This document shows, piece by piece, positions 43,240 through 52,518 of a stretch of DNA of 64,000 bases (the first letter of the stretch is position 1; the number at the start of each line of letters is the position of its first letter). The notes under the pieces were generated by a model. It saw only the letters and a program-made list of their open reading frames with translations, was not told the DNA's origin and ran no database searches. Source of the stretch: JAOABP01 sp964590395 (GTDB taxonomy: Bacteria > Hydrothermota > Tepidihabitantia > Tepidihabitantales > Tepidihabitantaceae). The DNA is taken from contig CAZPVT010000030.1 in assembly GCA_964590395.1 (NCBI GenBank), positions 248,001 through 312,000 of the forward strand, written 5' to 3'. A program made the position numbers and the translations under genes.

Positions 43240-44373
43240 TCAAATCGAGATATGCCAGACATAGCGCTTCACATAATCGGTGTAACTCAAAATAATTCTC
43301 ACCACCTTCTCCGAAACATTGGAAACACCGTAGTCAGCAACGATACGCAGTGTTCTTGTTTCACCCCGTTTCTGAGAGCCAAGGATTTTTAAGCCCTGCT
43401 CGACTCTCTGCCAATTCATTCCGGTAATCATCACCGCCCCTTCTTCCATACCTTCGGGCCGTTCATGAGTCTGACGGATGTTGAGTGCTGGGAAGTTGAG
43501 AATTGACGATTCTTCGGTTATTGTTCCGCTATCAGAAAGAACCGCACTGGCGTTCATCTGTAATTTAACATAATCCAAAAAGCCAAGGGGCTTAAGTAGA
43601 TTAACCTGCGGTGGTAGTTTCACAGCGGAAGCAACCAACTTCTTGCGCGTTCGAGGGTGAGTAGAAACGATCACCGGTTTTTTAAAGGTATTGGATAAAC
43701 CTCGTAGTATACGCACCAAACCGCTGAATTGTTGTTCGTCCTCAATATTCTCCTCGCGGTGGGAACTGATTAGAAAAAAACCTCGTTCCTGAAGGCACAA
43801 CCGTTTTAACACATCCGATGCCTTAATCTTGTCCATATAGTAGTTTAGCACTTCGTACATTGGACTGCCGGTTTTGATTATCCGGTCAGCGGGAATACCC
43901 TCCCGCAGCAGATATTCTCGAGCGATGTCGCTATAGGGCATATTTATATCCGCGATATGATCAATTAGTCGACGGTTTATCTCTTCGGGCACGCGGTCAT
44001 CAAAACAACGATTACCCGCCTCCATATGAAAAACCGGAACCTTATGACGTTTCGCCGGATAAGCCGCAAGACAACTATTCGTGTCACCGAGGACAAGTAA
44101 CGCATCAGGGTGAACTTTCGCCAGAATTTCGTCGGTCCGGCAAATCACATTGCCAATGGTTTCGCAGGGCGTTTTTCCGGCAGCATTTAAAAAGAAATCT
44201 GGTTTACGAATCTCCAACTCTTGGAAAAATATTTCGTTTAATTCGAAATCGTAGTTCTGACCGGTGTGGACAAGAATATGGTCGGTCTCCTGATCAAGAC
44301 GGACGATGACCCGTGACAGACGGATAATTTCTGGTCGTGTTCCCACAACGGTCATAACCTTCAGTTTAGTCAA
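43240..44373 (-). CDS. capG: UDP-N-acetylglucosamine 2-epimerase family, CapG/FnlC type
   Basis: A 377-residue non-hydrolysing 2-epimerase of the Cap5G/FnlC/WbjD branch, the last step to UDP-L-FucNAc. Motifs: MTVVGTRPEIIRLSRVI, VHTGQNYDFELNEIFF, HMEAGNRCFDDRVPEEINRR, SSHREENIED and SDSGTITEESSILNFPALNIR. The order capE-capF-capG with overlaps fixes the pathway. The TTG start at 44373 keeps the conserved KLKVMTVVGTR lead; ATG at 44355, with AAGG upstream, is an alternative six codons in. Confidence 0.93.
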   Translation of the reverse strand: MTKLKVMTVVGTRPEIIRLSRVIVRLDQETDHILVHTGQNYDFELNEIFFQELEIRKPDFFLNAAGKTPCETIGNVICRTDEILAKVHPDALLVLGDTNSCLAAYPAKRHKVPVFHMEAGNRCFDDRVPEEINRRLIDHIADINMPYSDIAREYLLREGIPADRIIKTGSPMYEVLNYYMDKIKASDVLKRLCLQERGFFLISSHREENIEDEQQFSGLVRILRGLSNTFKKPVIVSTHPRTRKKLVASAVKLPPQVNLLKPLGFLDYVKLQMNASAVLSDSGTITEESSILNFPALNIRQTHERPEGMEEGAVMITGMNWQRVEQGLKILGSQKRGETRTLRIVADYGVSNVSEKVVRIILSYTDYVKRYVWHISI

Positions 44374-45493
44374 TTAGCACCTCCGCATGGTAGGTATCAG
44401 CAGCAGTGGGATCAAACGGTTCCGATGCCCAGAATAGCACAATCATCTCCGATTGTCCGACATTCTCAATTGAGTGAGTATACCCTGGGGGAATATCAAC
44501 GACCTGCGGATTTTTCCCTGATAGGTGATAAGTAAAAACCTCTTTGCCCAGAATATGCCGAAACCGAAGAATGGCTTCACCCTCAATAACACAAAACTTT
44601 TCTGCTTTGGTATGATGATAATGATTGCCGCGCGTAATACCGGGTTTGGTTCTGGAAACAAAAATCTGTCCCAAATGCTTTGACTTAAGTAACTCAACCA
44701 ACATCCCCCGCTCATCGAGTTTGGGCACCAGTTCGTAAGCAAAGTCAGTATTATCTAAATATGTCAGATAGGTGGCATAGAGATACTTTGTAAACCGATC
44801 ACTGAAATCGTGTAGCATCAAATTATCTCGGCTCGCCTTAAATTCACGAATCTTCTCCGCTAAGGCACCAAGTGTAATCCGAAAGGTTGGCACTACTTGG
44901 CTCCGGATCACTCTTTCGGTGCCGCACCGATCGTCCTCAACCGTCTTGAGAAAGGCTTTAATTACATCATCAATATAAACTAGTTCGATTTCGTGTGTCG
45001 GTTCGGAAATCGTGATATCGAGGTTATGGGCGATATTATAACAGAAAGTCGCGACCACTGAATTATAATTCGGCCGACACCATTTGCCAAATACCCCGGG
45101 TAGTCGGAAAAGATAAACTACCGCGCCCGTGCGTTGCGCATAATTCTGAAGTTCCTCTTCAGCTTTAAGTTTGCTGATCCCATAGGGATTGTTTAACTGT
45201 GCCTGAACCGATGAGGAAAATACGATTACCGGATAATGCTTGACTTCAATGAGCAACTCAACAATAGTTTTGGTCAAACCAATATTCACGGTTGCATACT
45301 CATCCGGATGCTGAGGGCGGTTGACACCCGCCAAATGAAAAACGACCTCTGCGGCTTGTAAATGTTCTTTTAACTTTGCCGGTGGATCAGCGACTTCGTA
45401 AGTCGTAACTGTAAACACCTTCTGCTCCAAGAACGCAGTAACGAGATTTTTCCCGATAAAACCATTTGAACCGGTAACCAGAATCTTCTTCAT
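44366..45493 (-). CDS. capF: Bifunctional UDP-sugar reductase with cupin domain, CapF/FnlB type
   Basis: A 375-residue two-domain enzyme. The N-terminal SDR domain (ILVTGSNGFIGKNLV, FHLAGVNRPQ, NPYGISKLKAEE) reduces the 4-keto intermediate. The C-terminal cupin (about 250-365) has the histidine-rich metal site in TRGNHYHHTKAEKFCVIEG and performs 3-epimerisation in S. aureus CapF. The SDR-cupin fusion is diagnostic for this family. It overlaps capE by 4 bp and capG by 8 bp. Confidence 0.95.
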   Translation of the reverse strand: MKKILVTGSNGFIGKNLVTAFLEQKVFTVTTYEVADPPAKLKEHLQAAEVVFHLAGVNRPQHPDEYATVNIGLTKTIVELLIEVKHYPVIVFSSSVQAQLNNPYGISKLKAEEELQNYAQRTGAVVYLFRLPGVFGKWCRPNYNSVVATFCYNIAHNLDITISEPTHEIELVYIDDVIKAFLKTVEDDRCGTERVIRSQVVPTFRITLGALAEKIREFKASRDNLMLHDFSDRFTKYLYATYLTYLDNTDFAYELVPKLDERGMLVELLKSKHLGQIFVSRTKPGITRGNHYHHTKAEKFCVIEGEAILRFRHILGKEVFTYHLSGKNPQVVDIPPGYTHSIENVGQSEMIVLFWASEPFDPTAADTYHAEVLID

Positions 45494-46515
45494 CGTCGAG
45501 GTGAAATTTTGTTCAACTCCTCCCGGACATAGTCAACTTGGAGTAATAGTTTAATCAGTTCATCTAAATCGAGTTTCGGTGCGTTATGGGAATTGTAATC
45601 TTCTTTGAGTGATATATCATACCTCCCTTCGGTAAAATATAAGCCGTAATTCAAATCCCGCGTATCAGGTACAATCCGGTAATAATCACCTAAATCTTCC
45701 GCCCGTGCCATCTCCTCACGAGTGAGCAAAGTCTCATATAACTTTTCACCGTGCCTAGTGCCGATAATCTTGAGGGGATTGTTAGCTTTAAAAATTAACC
45801 TCAGTGCTTCGGCAAGTGTTCCGATTGTGGCCGCGGGAGACTTGCGGACAAAAATGTCGCCTGGTTGACCATTTTCAAAGGCATAGAGAACAAGATCAAT
45901 TGCCTGATCCATACTCATCATAAATCGGGTCATATTCGGATCGGTTACGGTAAGTGGTCGTCCCTCCTTGATCTGCTCGATGAAAAGTGGTATCACTGAA
46001 CCACGCGAAGCCATAACATTTCCATATCTGGTAGCGCAGATTACGGTTTTTCCCGGATTAACAATCCGGGACTTTGCCACCATCAGTTTTTCCATTAGTG
46101 CCTTGGACATCCCCATCGCATTTATAGGATAAACCGCTTTGTCGGTACTGAGCAAAACAACTCGTTTCACGCTCATTGCCATGGCAGCATTCATAACATT
46201 TTCTGCGCCCAGCGCATTCGTCCGAATTGCTTCGAGGGGATAAAATTCACACGACGGCACTTGTTTCAGGGCTGCAGCATGAAAGACATAGTCAACACCG
46301 TTCATCGCCGCTATTACACTGTCATATTCCCGCACATCGCCGATGTAGAACTTTAATTTGGGATTGGCATATTTTATCCGCATATCCTCTTGCTTCTTCT
46401 CATCTCTACTAAATACGCGAATCTCATTGACATCGGTCTGGAGAAAACGGTTTAAAACCGCGTTCCCGAATGAACCGGTGCCACCGGTGATCAGCAATTT
46501 CTGATCTTGAAACAT
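45490..46515 (-). CDS. capE: UDP-GlcNAc 4,6-dehydratase/5-epimerase, CapE/FnlA type
   Basis: A 341-residue SDR enzyme that starts UDP-L-FucNAc synthesis from UDP-GlcNAc. Features: KLLITGGTGSFGNAVLNRFL, RVFSRDEKKQEDMR, FHAAALKQVPSCEFYP, LLSTDKAVYPINAMGMSKAL (catalytic Lys region) and ICATRYGNVMASRGSVIPLF. The start is ATG at 46513-46515, since a TTGACT-16-TATAGT promoter predicts transcription from 46516; an in-frame codon 27 nt upstream lies in the promoter. It is the first gene of an internal transcription unit capE-capF-capG and beyond. Confidence 0.95.
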   Translation of the reverse strand: MFQDQKLLITGGTGSFGNAVLNRFLQTDVNEIRVFSRDEKKQEDMRIKYANPKLKFYIGDVREYDSVIAAMNGVDYVFHAAALKQVPSCEFYPLEAIRTNALGAENVMNAAMAMSVKRVVLLSTDKAVYPINAMGMSKALMEKLMVAKSRIVNPGKTVICATRYGNVMASRGSVIPLFIEQIKEGRPLTVTDPNMTRFMMSMDQAIDLVLYAFENGQPGDIFVRKSPAATIGTLAEALRLIFKANNPLKIIGTRHGEKLYETLLTREEMARAEDLGDYYRIVPDTRDLNYGLYFTEGRYDISLKEDYNSHNAPKLDLDELIKLLLQVDYVREELNKISPRR

Positions 46516-46522
46516 ATTATAA

Positions 46523-46550
46523 ACTATACTCTCTTTATGCATTTAGTCAA
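46523..46550 (-). promoter_or_regulatory. Internal leaderless promoter in front of capE
   Basis: Minus strand: TTGACT (46545-46550), 16 bp, TATAGT (46523-46528). The predicted start is 46516, one base before the capE ATG. It fills the 50-bp gap after the upstream glycosyltransferase gene and would allow capE onward to be expressed separately. Confidence 0.65.
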
Positions 46551-46565
46551 GAGCGCTAAGTAACT

Positions 46566-47711
46566 TTATGTTCTTGCCTTATCGATCAAAAAACGGATGA
46601 ATTCAAATGTTTTGCTGGCAGTCCGCTGCCAAGTATAGACAAATGCCCGTTGGTAAGCATCCTTGGCACAACGAAACCGGAGTTCATCATCGGTTAACAA
46701 TCTTTTGACTGCACAAACAATTGAGTTAGGATCTGCTGGCTCAAAGTACACTCCCGCTTCCCCCAAAATATCCTTCATTGGTCGACGATTAGAACAGGCA
46801 ATGGGAAGTCCAGAAGTCATCGCCTCAAGGAGAATATTGGGAAAGTTCTCAACTGTTGAAGCAAATATAAACAGATCCGCCTCGTGGTATAAACGATGAA
46901 TCTGGGAGTGGTGAACATAATCGGTTATTACTAACCAGTTCGGTTTCTTTAATTCCTGCAGTACCGGCTCAAACATCTTTTTGCCCAATCCTGACATCCG
47001 GCCTACGAGTTTAAGGGTAAAATTGATTTTGGTCTCCTTGCGCAGAATGTCTATGGCGCGTGCCACATTCCATTGAAACTTATACTCCAGAAAATCAGAA
47101 ATATAAAGTAGGACTGGTTTTTCGGATAAAATCTTTTTCTTAGGTTGCTGACGGAACGTCTCAGCAATGCCGTGGGGAACTACGATACTCTCTTTGATTT
47201 TAGCACCGTTGTTTAAAACTACCTCTCTGGCGTATTCACTCAGAAATATTACGCCATCAGCCCGCTCAAACCAGCGGAGCAATGACCGATTCAACATCTC
47301 GAGACGCATCCGGTCAAACCGGTAGACTGGTATACGGCTTCTTTCCTCTCGAAGAAAGGGCTGTAGATTACGACACATCGCAATCTGAATTGGCAGATTC
47401 TTTCTTCCTTTCAGGACAAATCCATCAGGGGAAAAAAGCGCATCCGGGGAAAGCATTTTAATTATCCGAGGTAAGTTAATATTCCGCCAAATATTGCGGT
47501 AAAATGGGTTTATCGGAATATGATTGTCAACAACGAATTCTACCGCGTCATCAATGGAACCGAGGTCATTCTGTAGACCCCGACTGCCATGCACGAAGAT
47601 TCGCATATCTTCTGGCACAACACCGTTACTTAAGATTCCTTTTAGATGTGTCAAATAACCTCCACTCCAGCGAGGAATGGTATGAATCAGGACTTTGGTC
47701 TTGTCCTTCAT
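46566..47711 (-). CDS. GT4-family glycosyltransferase
   Basis: A 381-residue GT-B enzyme. The acceptor half includes IHTIPRWSGGYLTHL and VIFLSEYAREVV; the donor half has VLLYISDFLEYKFQWNVARAI, ADLFIFASTVENFPNILLEAM (EX7E-like) and GLPIACSNRRPMKDILGEAG. It resembles rhamnosyl/mannosyl transferases of surface polysaccharide clusters, but the sugar cannot be assigned. It overlaps the deacetylase gene by 4 bp upstream and ends 50 bp before capE. Confidence 0.88.
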   Translation of the reverse strand: MKDKTKVLIHTIPRWSGGYLTHLKGILSNGVVPEDMRIFVHGSRGLQNDLGSIDDAVEFVVDNHIPINPFYRNIWRNINLPRIIKMLSPDALFSPDGFVLKGRKNLPIQIAMCRNLQPFLREERSRIPVYRFDRMRLEMLNRSLLRWFERADGVIFLSEYAREVVLNNGAKIKESIVVPHGIAETFRQQPKKKILSEKPVLLYISDFLEYKFQWNVARAIDILRKETKINFTLKLVGRMSGLGKKMFEPVLQELKKPNWLVITDYVHHSQIHRLYHEADLFIFASTVENFPNILLEAMTSGLPIACSNRRPMKDILGEAGVYFEPADPNSIVCAVKRLLTDDELRFRCAKDAYQRAFVYTWQRTASKTFEFIRFLIDKART

Positions 47712-48505
47712 GTATTGACTTTTAGCCGATGAATCAATCTCAGATAATCATACTGTCCCATTAATTTCTTTTTGAGATCGGTCAGCGAATCGTAGTGATA
47801 AATAACCTGACGGGGTAGTAAATATGGGTCGCTATTTGGTGTAACACAATCCCATTGGGTGGTAACCGCTTGTCGATACCCTTCTTCTTGAAGTATTTCC
47901 CGAGCATTAAGGGGCACCTCGCCATTGGGGAAGGCAAATGAAACCACTGGCTTACCGATCAAATCTTCTAACAGTTTCTTGCTGTCCCGTAACTCCTGCC
48001 GGACTTTCTTCCTGCCATCTCTTTTCATATAACGGTGCGAAAAACTATGGCTACCGATTTCCATTCCAGAATCGGCTAACGCTCGTATCTGACTCTTGGA
48101 CATAATTTTTAACGCCGGATACAAACGATGCCTACGTTGGGGATCATCCGGGACATAACTGGTATCTTTTATCAATCCTGCCACGACAAAAAATGTGGCT
48201 CTTAATCCATATTCCTTTAATATCGGCAGTGCGATCTCTGCATTATCAGCATACCCATCGTCAAAAGTAATCACTAAACAGTTATCAATCACCTCCTTGT
48301 TATACAGACGAGTTCCTAACTCCCCGATGGTTACCACATCTTTAGTACCATCAGCGATTAATTTCATCATCGAACGGAATACTTCCGGACGGGTGCCATA
48401 AGGATGCCTGGAATCTACACTATGGAAATAAATGATCCTCGCCCCGCGGATTTTAAACCAATGTCCGACAGTTAATAATAGTATTCTTTTAAGAAACTGC
48501 CTCAA
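47708..48505 (-). CDS. Polysaccharide deacetylase (NodB-family, CE4)
   Basis: About 265 residues with the NodB core: ITFDDGYADNAEIALPIL (catalytic Asp-Asp), ATFFVVAG, MEIGSHSFSHRYM (metal histidines SHxxxH), and SFAFPNGEVP. It probably deacetylates an N-acetyl sugar of the polysaccharide. The start is uncertain: TTG at 48505 gives a 4-nt TTGA overlap with the GNAT stop codon and is preferred; another TTG at 48538 would add 11 residues. Neither has a clear ribosome site. Confidence 0.85.
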   Translation of the reverse strand: MRQFLKRILLLTVGHWFKIRGARIIYFHSVDSRHPYGTRPEVFRSMMKLIADGTKDVVTIGELGTRLYNKEVIDNCLVITFDDGYADNAEIALPILKEYGLRATFFVVAGLIKDTSYVPDDPQRRHRLYPALKIMSKSQIRALADSGMEIGSHSFSHRYMKRDGRKKVRQELRDSKKLLEDLIGKPVVSFAFPNGEVPLNAREILQEEGYRQAVTTQWDCVTPNSDPYLLPRQVIYHYDSLTDLKKKLMGQYDYLRLIHRLKVNT

Positions 48506-49524
48506 TGGTTGTCGTAATCCAAACTGGATAACGCCCAAGGGCTGTCTTTTAGTTCGTTAGGACAGCCAACCAGCGGTAAGGTGAGCAATCGAGTTCTATC
48601 TGGGGCTCGGTAAAAACCACTGTTCCGAAAATCATTGTAATAAGGATGCCAGTGTGTAAGCGCGATCGATATAAGATCAGGTTCGTATCTTTCTTTGAGC
48701 ATCTGACATAACCTTTTTATACTGCGGGATATTTGTTTGCCTTCAACCCGAAAGAGCATCTCTGACAATTGGATCTCATTCAAATCGCCCCGGATACCAC
48801 GGCGGATAAAGGCAATAATATCATCATTTTCAACCAGTTCGTATTTCCAACTCGGACAGACGATTATCCGCCAACGATAATAGTCAACATCCCGGCCACC
48901 ATACCATATACCGCGCCACTTTTCTCTAATTTTTAAAACTTCATTCAAATCGCTGGGCAAATCCGAAAACTCAAAATTGTCAGTCCTTGTCTGGAAACGC
49001 TTTAACCGATCTTTGTGTGCCAGTAAAAGGTATAACATCCGCAATCGCTTTCTCACGGGTTTAACCAGATAGTTAAATGAACCGAGGTCTTGAGCACCAA
49101 GTTTTGTGTATCCTCGATAAGTACCGCTTCCCAGGTTGGGGAAAGCATACATGAAACTGGCTTTTCTTTCTGAGGCGATCTCCAGTGCCATTTTTGTTAA
49201 AATTCTAAGTAGCCCCAGTTTCTGATAGCGGGGCCGAGTCGAAGCGTTGACTGCCTGAACAAAGAAATAAGACTCTCCATCATAAACCGCCCTTCCCCAC
49301 CACAACGGCCTTATCGCAGCAATTAAACCACTCTCCTTATCCACCGCATAAGTAACAATTGATGTCCCCATCGGGTTCATTTTATGATACCAGAGAAACT
49401 GTTCCTTTCTTTTACTGGTATCCATCCTCTCCGCGCCAAACGCTTCCTTGATGACATCAACGAACTGGTCAACTATCGCTTCATCCGATGGATCCCAAAC
49501 CCGAAATTCAAACTGTTCGTCCAT
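48502..49524 (-). CDS. GNAT-family acetyltransferase, polysaccharide locus
   Basis: A 340-residue protein with a GNAT fold in its N-terminal half: VDQFVDVIKEAFGAERM, IAAIRPLWWGRAVYDGESYFFVQAVNASTRPRYQKLGLL (split across the acetyl-CoA loop, QKLGLLRILTKMALE) and FMYAFPNLGSGTYRGYTKLG. The C-terminal half (about 190-340) is not recognised. It probably acylates an amino sugar. AGGAA precedes ATG. It overlaps the polymerase gene by 17 bp. Confidence 0.72.
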   Translation of the reverse strand: MDEQFEFRVWDPSDEAIVDQFVDVIKEAFGAERMDTSKRKEQFLWYHKMNPMGTSIVTYAVDKESGLIAAIRPLWWGRAVYDGESYFFVQAVNASTRPRYQKLGLLRILTKMALEIASERKASFMYAFPNLGSGTYRGYTKLGAQDLGSFNYLVKPVRKRLRMLYLLLAHKDRLKRFQTRTDNFEFSDLPSDLNEVLKIREKWRGIWYGGRDVDYYRWRIIVCPSWKYELVENDDIIAFIRRGIRGDLNEIQLSEMLFRVEGKQISRSIKRLCQMLKERYEPDLISIALTHWHPYYNDFRNSGFYRAPDRTRLLTLPLVGCPNELKDSPWALSSLDYDNH

Positions 49525-50926
49525 TTCTAATTCCTATTATTTTAAATGTATTAGTTACTTGATTGGTGGTTTCTGATACGGCCGTTCTTTTCCGAAAAAC
49601 AAAAAAAAGACGAACTATTAAAAGGTAGAATAAAAAGACCGGTATAAAATGTATGAATGCCGTGATCAAGGAACGAACAGCGAATAGAGAGGTTGCGAGG
49701 ATTATACCGACAACCATTCTGCTGGGGTTTGCTGCGTCTGATTTGCTTTTTAAAACAAACTTATTATTTAATAAAGCCAAAATGACTCCCCAGATGCCAT
49801 TAAGTATCATACCAACATGGTATCCAAAATCCACAAAAGTTACATACGCAAATGAACCGGAAACTGTGTGTGCGTAGCTTGATATGGGCATTATTTCCCT
49901 TATAAGCCAATGACCGGCGAGAGTAGGCTTGTCTGGCCAGATGATTCGTGGAATCCAAGCTTTTAATAGCATACTGATTTCACCACCCCACAAGGGACCG
50001 TGGTTTCTTATGTAAGCAACGTAAAGACTTAGGGTTCGGACAACACCTTCCACGTTAACCCACCTTTCCTTTGGGAGGTTGCCCATAATGGTTTCATACT
50101 CAATCGCACCTAACCTTGTTAATTTCTGGATGTAACTAAAAACTAAAATCGCGATGCTAAGAATAAGTAATCTTCCTGCTTCTTTTCTACCAGGTCTCAT
50201 TATTAGTCCACTGGCAACACAAAAGCCTAAAATAGAAAATCCGAATACAAACCTCGTCCTTGTTAGGAAAGCATAAAAAATCAACGGTAAACTCAGCAGT
50301 AATGCAATAATGACTCGTTGTTTCTTTACTATACAGAGGTAATAGGCTATAAGAGCCGGGAAGAAAATAATTATTATGGAGATGACGGTATCTATGATAA
50401 TTTTGTCAAGACTTCTCGTTTCACCTAAAGAGAGGCTTCTTTCCAGGGCATGTATGGTGAATCGCCTGCCATGAATAAGTAAATTAGTGAAAACACCATA
50501 ATGCATTATCAAGAAAAGTGTAATTCCCGCCGCTATGACGATATGAAATAAGGAATTATTTTTTATATGAATTTCTTCAAGATATCTTTTAGAACTGGGT
50601 TTAATTATCGCATACCCCAACAAGAAAGATGTTAGGGAACCGGTTAACAGTGTTGCAGCCATATTATAATTTTCAGCGCCAACTTGTGCTGCAACCGTAT
50701 CGCCGTTAAATATGCCTTCAATGAGAACAAAGTAGATATACCCAACCTGCCACCAAATTGATAAGTCGTAGATAGAGCTTCCTTTCAAAAAACATAGCGC
50801 CAAATTTATAATGATGGCGATAAGAGTGAATACAAAGACCAGCTTCCCATTTATTGAAGGAGAAAAAAGCATTAAACCTAAAACTGTGGCGAGGAAGAAT
50901 AGTCTGAAAGTTTCAAATCTACTCAT
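49508..50926 (-). CDS. Oligosaccharide repeat-unit polymerase, Wzy-like
   Basis: A 472-residue polytopic membrane protein with about 11-12 helices, for example LFFLATVLGLMLFSP, LVFVFTLIAIIINLAL, IVIAAGITLFLIMHYG and IIIDTVISIIIIFFPAL. A long loop between later helices carries LKAWIPRIIWPDKP, a pattern common in O-antigen polymerase-like proteins, near an SGSFAYVTFVDFGYHVG segment. It probably polymerises lipid-linked repeat units in the periplasm. Wzy proteins are poorly conserved, so the call rests on topology and locus. It overlaps the flippase gene by 4 bp. Confidence 0.75.
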   Translation of the reverse strand: MSRFETFRLFFLATVLGLMLFSPSINGKLVFVFTLIAIIINLALCFLKGSSIYDLSIWWQVGYIYFVLIEGIFNGDTVAAQVGAENYNMAATLLTGSLTSFLLGYAIIKPSSKRYLEEIHIKNNSLFHIVIAAGITLFLIMHYGVFTNLLIHGRRFTIHALERSLSLGETRSLDKIIIDTVISIIIIFFPALIAYYLCIVKKQRVIIALLLSLPLIFYAFLTRTRFVFGFSILGFCVASGLIMRPGRKEAGRLLILSIAILVFSYIQKLTRLGAIEYETIMGNLPKERWVNVEGVVRTLSLYVAYIRNHGPLWGGEISMLLKAWIPRIIWPDKPTLAGHWLIREIMPISSYAHTVSGSFAYVTFVDFGYHVGMILNGIWGVILALLNNKFVLKSKSDAANPSRMVVGIILATSLFAVRSLITAFIHFIPVFLFYLLIVRLFFVFRKRTAVSETTNQVTNTFKIIGIRNGRTV

Positions 50927-52509
50927 GATCTGCCTTGTCTGGTGTTGAAAAGCACTTGTCTAAACTTACTCCACGCCATTTTTACTTCGTACACCTGTGT
51001 TAGCCATCCGACAAGCAACGCAACAAACCACGCAACACTACCAATTACTGTGGTCTGAACTAAATTACCGAACCGGTTTGAAAAGAACGGAACTTGCATA
51101 AGGAATGTGTTTAATCCAAGCCCGGCAAGAATTCCTGCTGCAACAGGTAATAACCAATGTGTCACCCGACCCAATGGGTAGAATACCAGGAATTCTCGTC
51201 TCCGAATTCCCAACACTAAGGCTGATATCGCCAGCGCACTTATTGCAAAAAAACTCCTGCTGGCGATTAAACCGTTGATGTTCCAAAAACGAATGCTAAA
51301 CCATGTAAAAATGGCATTAATAATGTAGGCTAACGACAAACTAAAGAAAAGTGGCCTGGCATATCCTAAGGTAACCGCAACCCGTCTCAGTAATGTATAA
51401 TTACCCTCTAAAAACATTAATAGAGAAAATACGATCAGCAACATCGCCACTAAATCCACATGACTCTGAGGAAACTTTTCGCTTTTTAATAATGCTGTTA
51501 TTAGTGGTTTTGACGCCACAAGTATTCCCACGTTAAAGAAAGCCACTATTGCAAATATGTATCCCAAAACATTGGATACCATATCTCTAATTCTCTTCAC
51601 ACCCCGGGCAAACGCCGATGAAAAAGCCGTGAAAAACACTTTGTCAATAGGTAAGACCGCTACATTCGTAATTCCTTCATAGAACTGCTGCACATACTTA
51701 AACGCCCCATAAACCCCTTGAGGAAGATAAGAAAGTGCCGCGTTCATTACTGCATTGTAAAACTGAAAAGAGGTCTGACTGACAAATGTAGCAATTAACT
51801 GGCTGTAAACTTTCATCGGTCTAAAACCTTCTAAGCGCAGTATTAATCGATACCGGTAGCCAATGCGAAAAAGTAGCATGAAAAAACCGAGTGCCCTAAT
51901 AACTCCCCAGAGCCACATCGCCAGAACCAAACTCCAAACACCAAGTGGCTTTGCTAAAAACGAAATAGCCAAAATCTTTGCCAGATAGGCAAGAGATGTT
52001 ATAAACTCTGGTTTACCAAATTGTCTTTCCGCATTTAAGATGCACTGCATTACACTGGATACGCTAAAAAGTAGCAAAAGAGGACCGAGCACGCGGAACA
52101 TCAAACTTCCAAGAAGATGATCAGAACTTCCAAAACCGGGCACGATTAGTTTAATGAGCAGTCCGCTCAAAATCCCAATCAGTAACAATAGCGGAATAAA
52201 CGCTAATAAAACCTGATTAATAACAACTGAAACCATCCCAAAGGCGTAATCTTTACCTTTACTAATCTCCTGCTGATGGTAAACTGGTAAAAATACCTCT
52301 GCCAATTGATTGGACTGGGCAAGGTTATTTATTAACATAACTATTGTTGAAGCGGCAAAAAAGACCTCCAAGCCTCGGGTTGTGCCAAAGTACCGTGCCA
52401 TCACAACCGCCTGTAATACCCCTAATAGCACATTTCCACCGCTGAGAATAGATAGGATTCCCACTGAACGGACTGAACCTGTTGAAGTTAAATTATTATT
52501 CTTTAACAT
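50923..52509 (-). CDS. MurJ/MviN-like lipid-linked oligosaccharide flippase
   Basis: A 528-residue MOP-superfamily transporter with about 14 helices. The N-terminal VGILSILSGGNVLLGVLQAVVMARYFGTTR and VFFAASTIVMLINNLAQSNQLAEVFLPVY, followed by a YLPQGVYGAFKYVQQFYEG segment, are MurJ-like rather than typical Wzx. It may flip the polysaccharide intermediate or lipid II; the locus favours the former. A second flippase gene lies at 56953-58401. Confidence 0.82.
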   Translation of the reverse strand: MLKNNNLTSTGSVRSVGILSILSGGNVLLGVLQAVVMARYFGTTRGLEVFFAASTIVMLINNLAQSNQLAEVFLPVYHQQEISKGKDYAFGMVSVVINQVLLAFIPLLLLIGILSGLLIKLIVPGFGSSDHLLGSLMFRVLGPLLLLFSVSSVMQCILNAERQFGKPEFITSLAYLAKILAISFLAKPLGVWSLVLAMWLWGVIRALGFFMLLFRIGYRYRLILRLEGFRPMKVYSQLIATFVSQTSFQFYNAVMNAALSYLPQGVYGAFKYVQQFYEGITNVAVLPIDKVFFTAFSSAFARGVKRIRDMVSNVLGYIFAIVAFFNVGILVASKPLITALLKSEKFPQSHVDLVAMLLIVFSLLMFLEGNYTLLRRVAVTLGYARPLFFSLSLAYIINAIFTWFSIRFWNINGLIASRSFFAISALAISALVLGIRRREFLVFYPLGRVTHWLLPVAAGILAGLGLNTFLMQVPFFSNRFGNLVQTTVIGSVAWFVALLVGWLTQVYEVKMAWSKFRQVLFNTRQGRS

Positions 52510-52518
52510 AACCCGAAT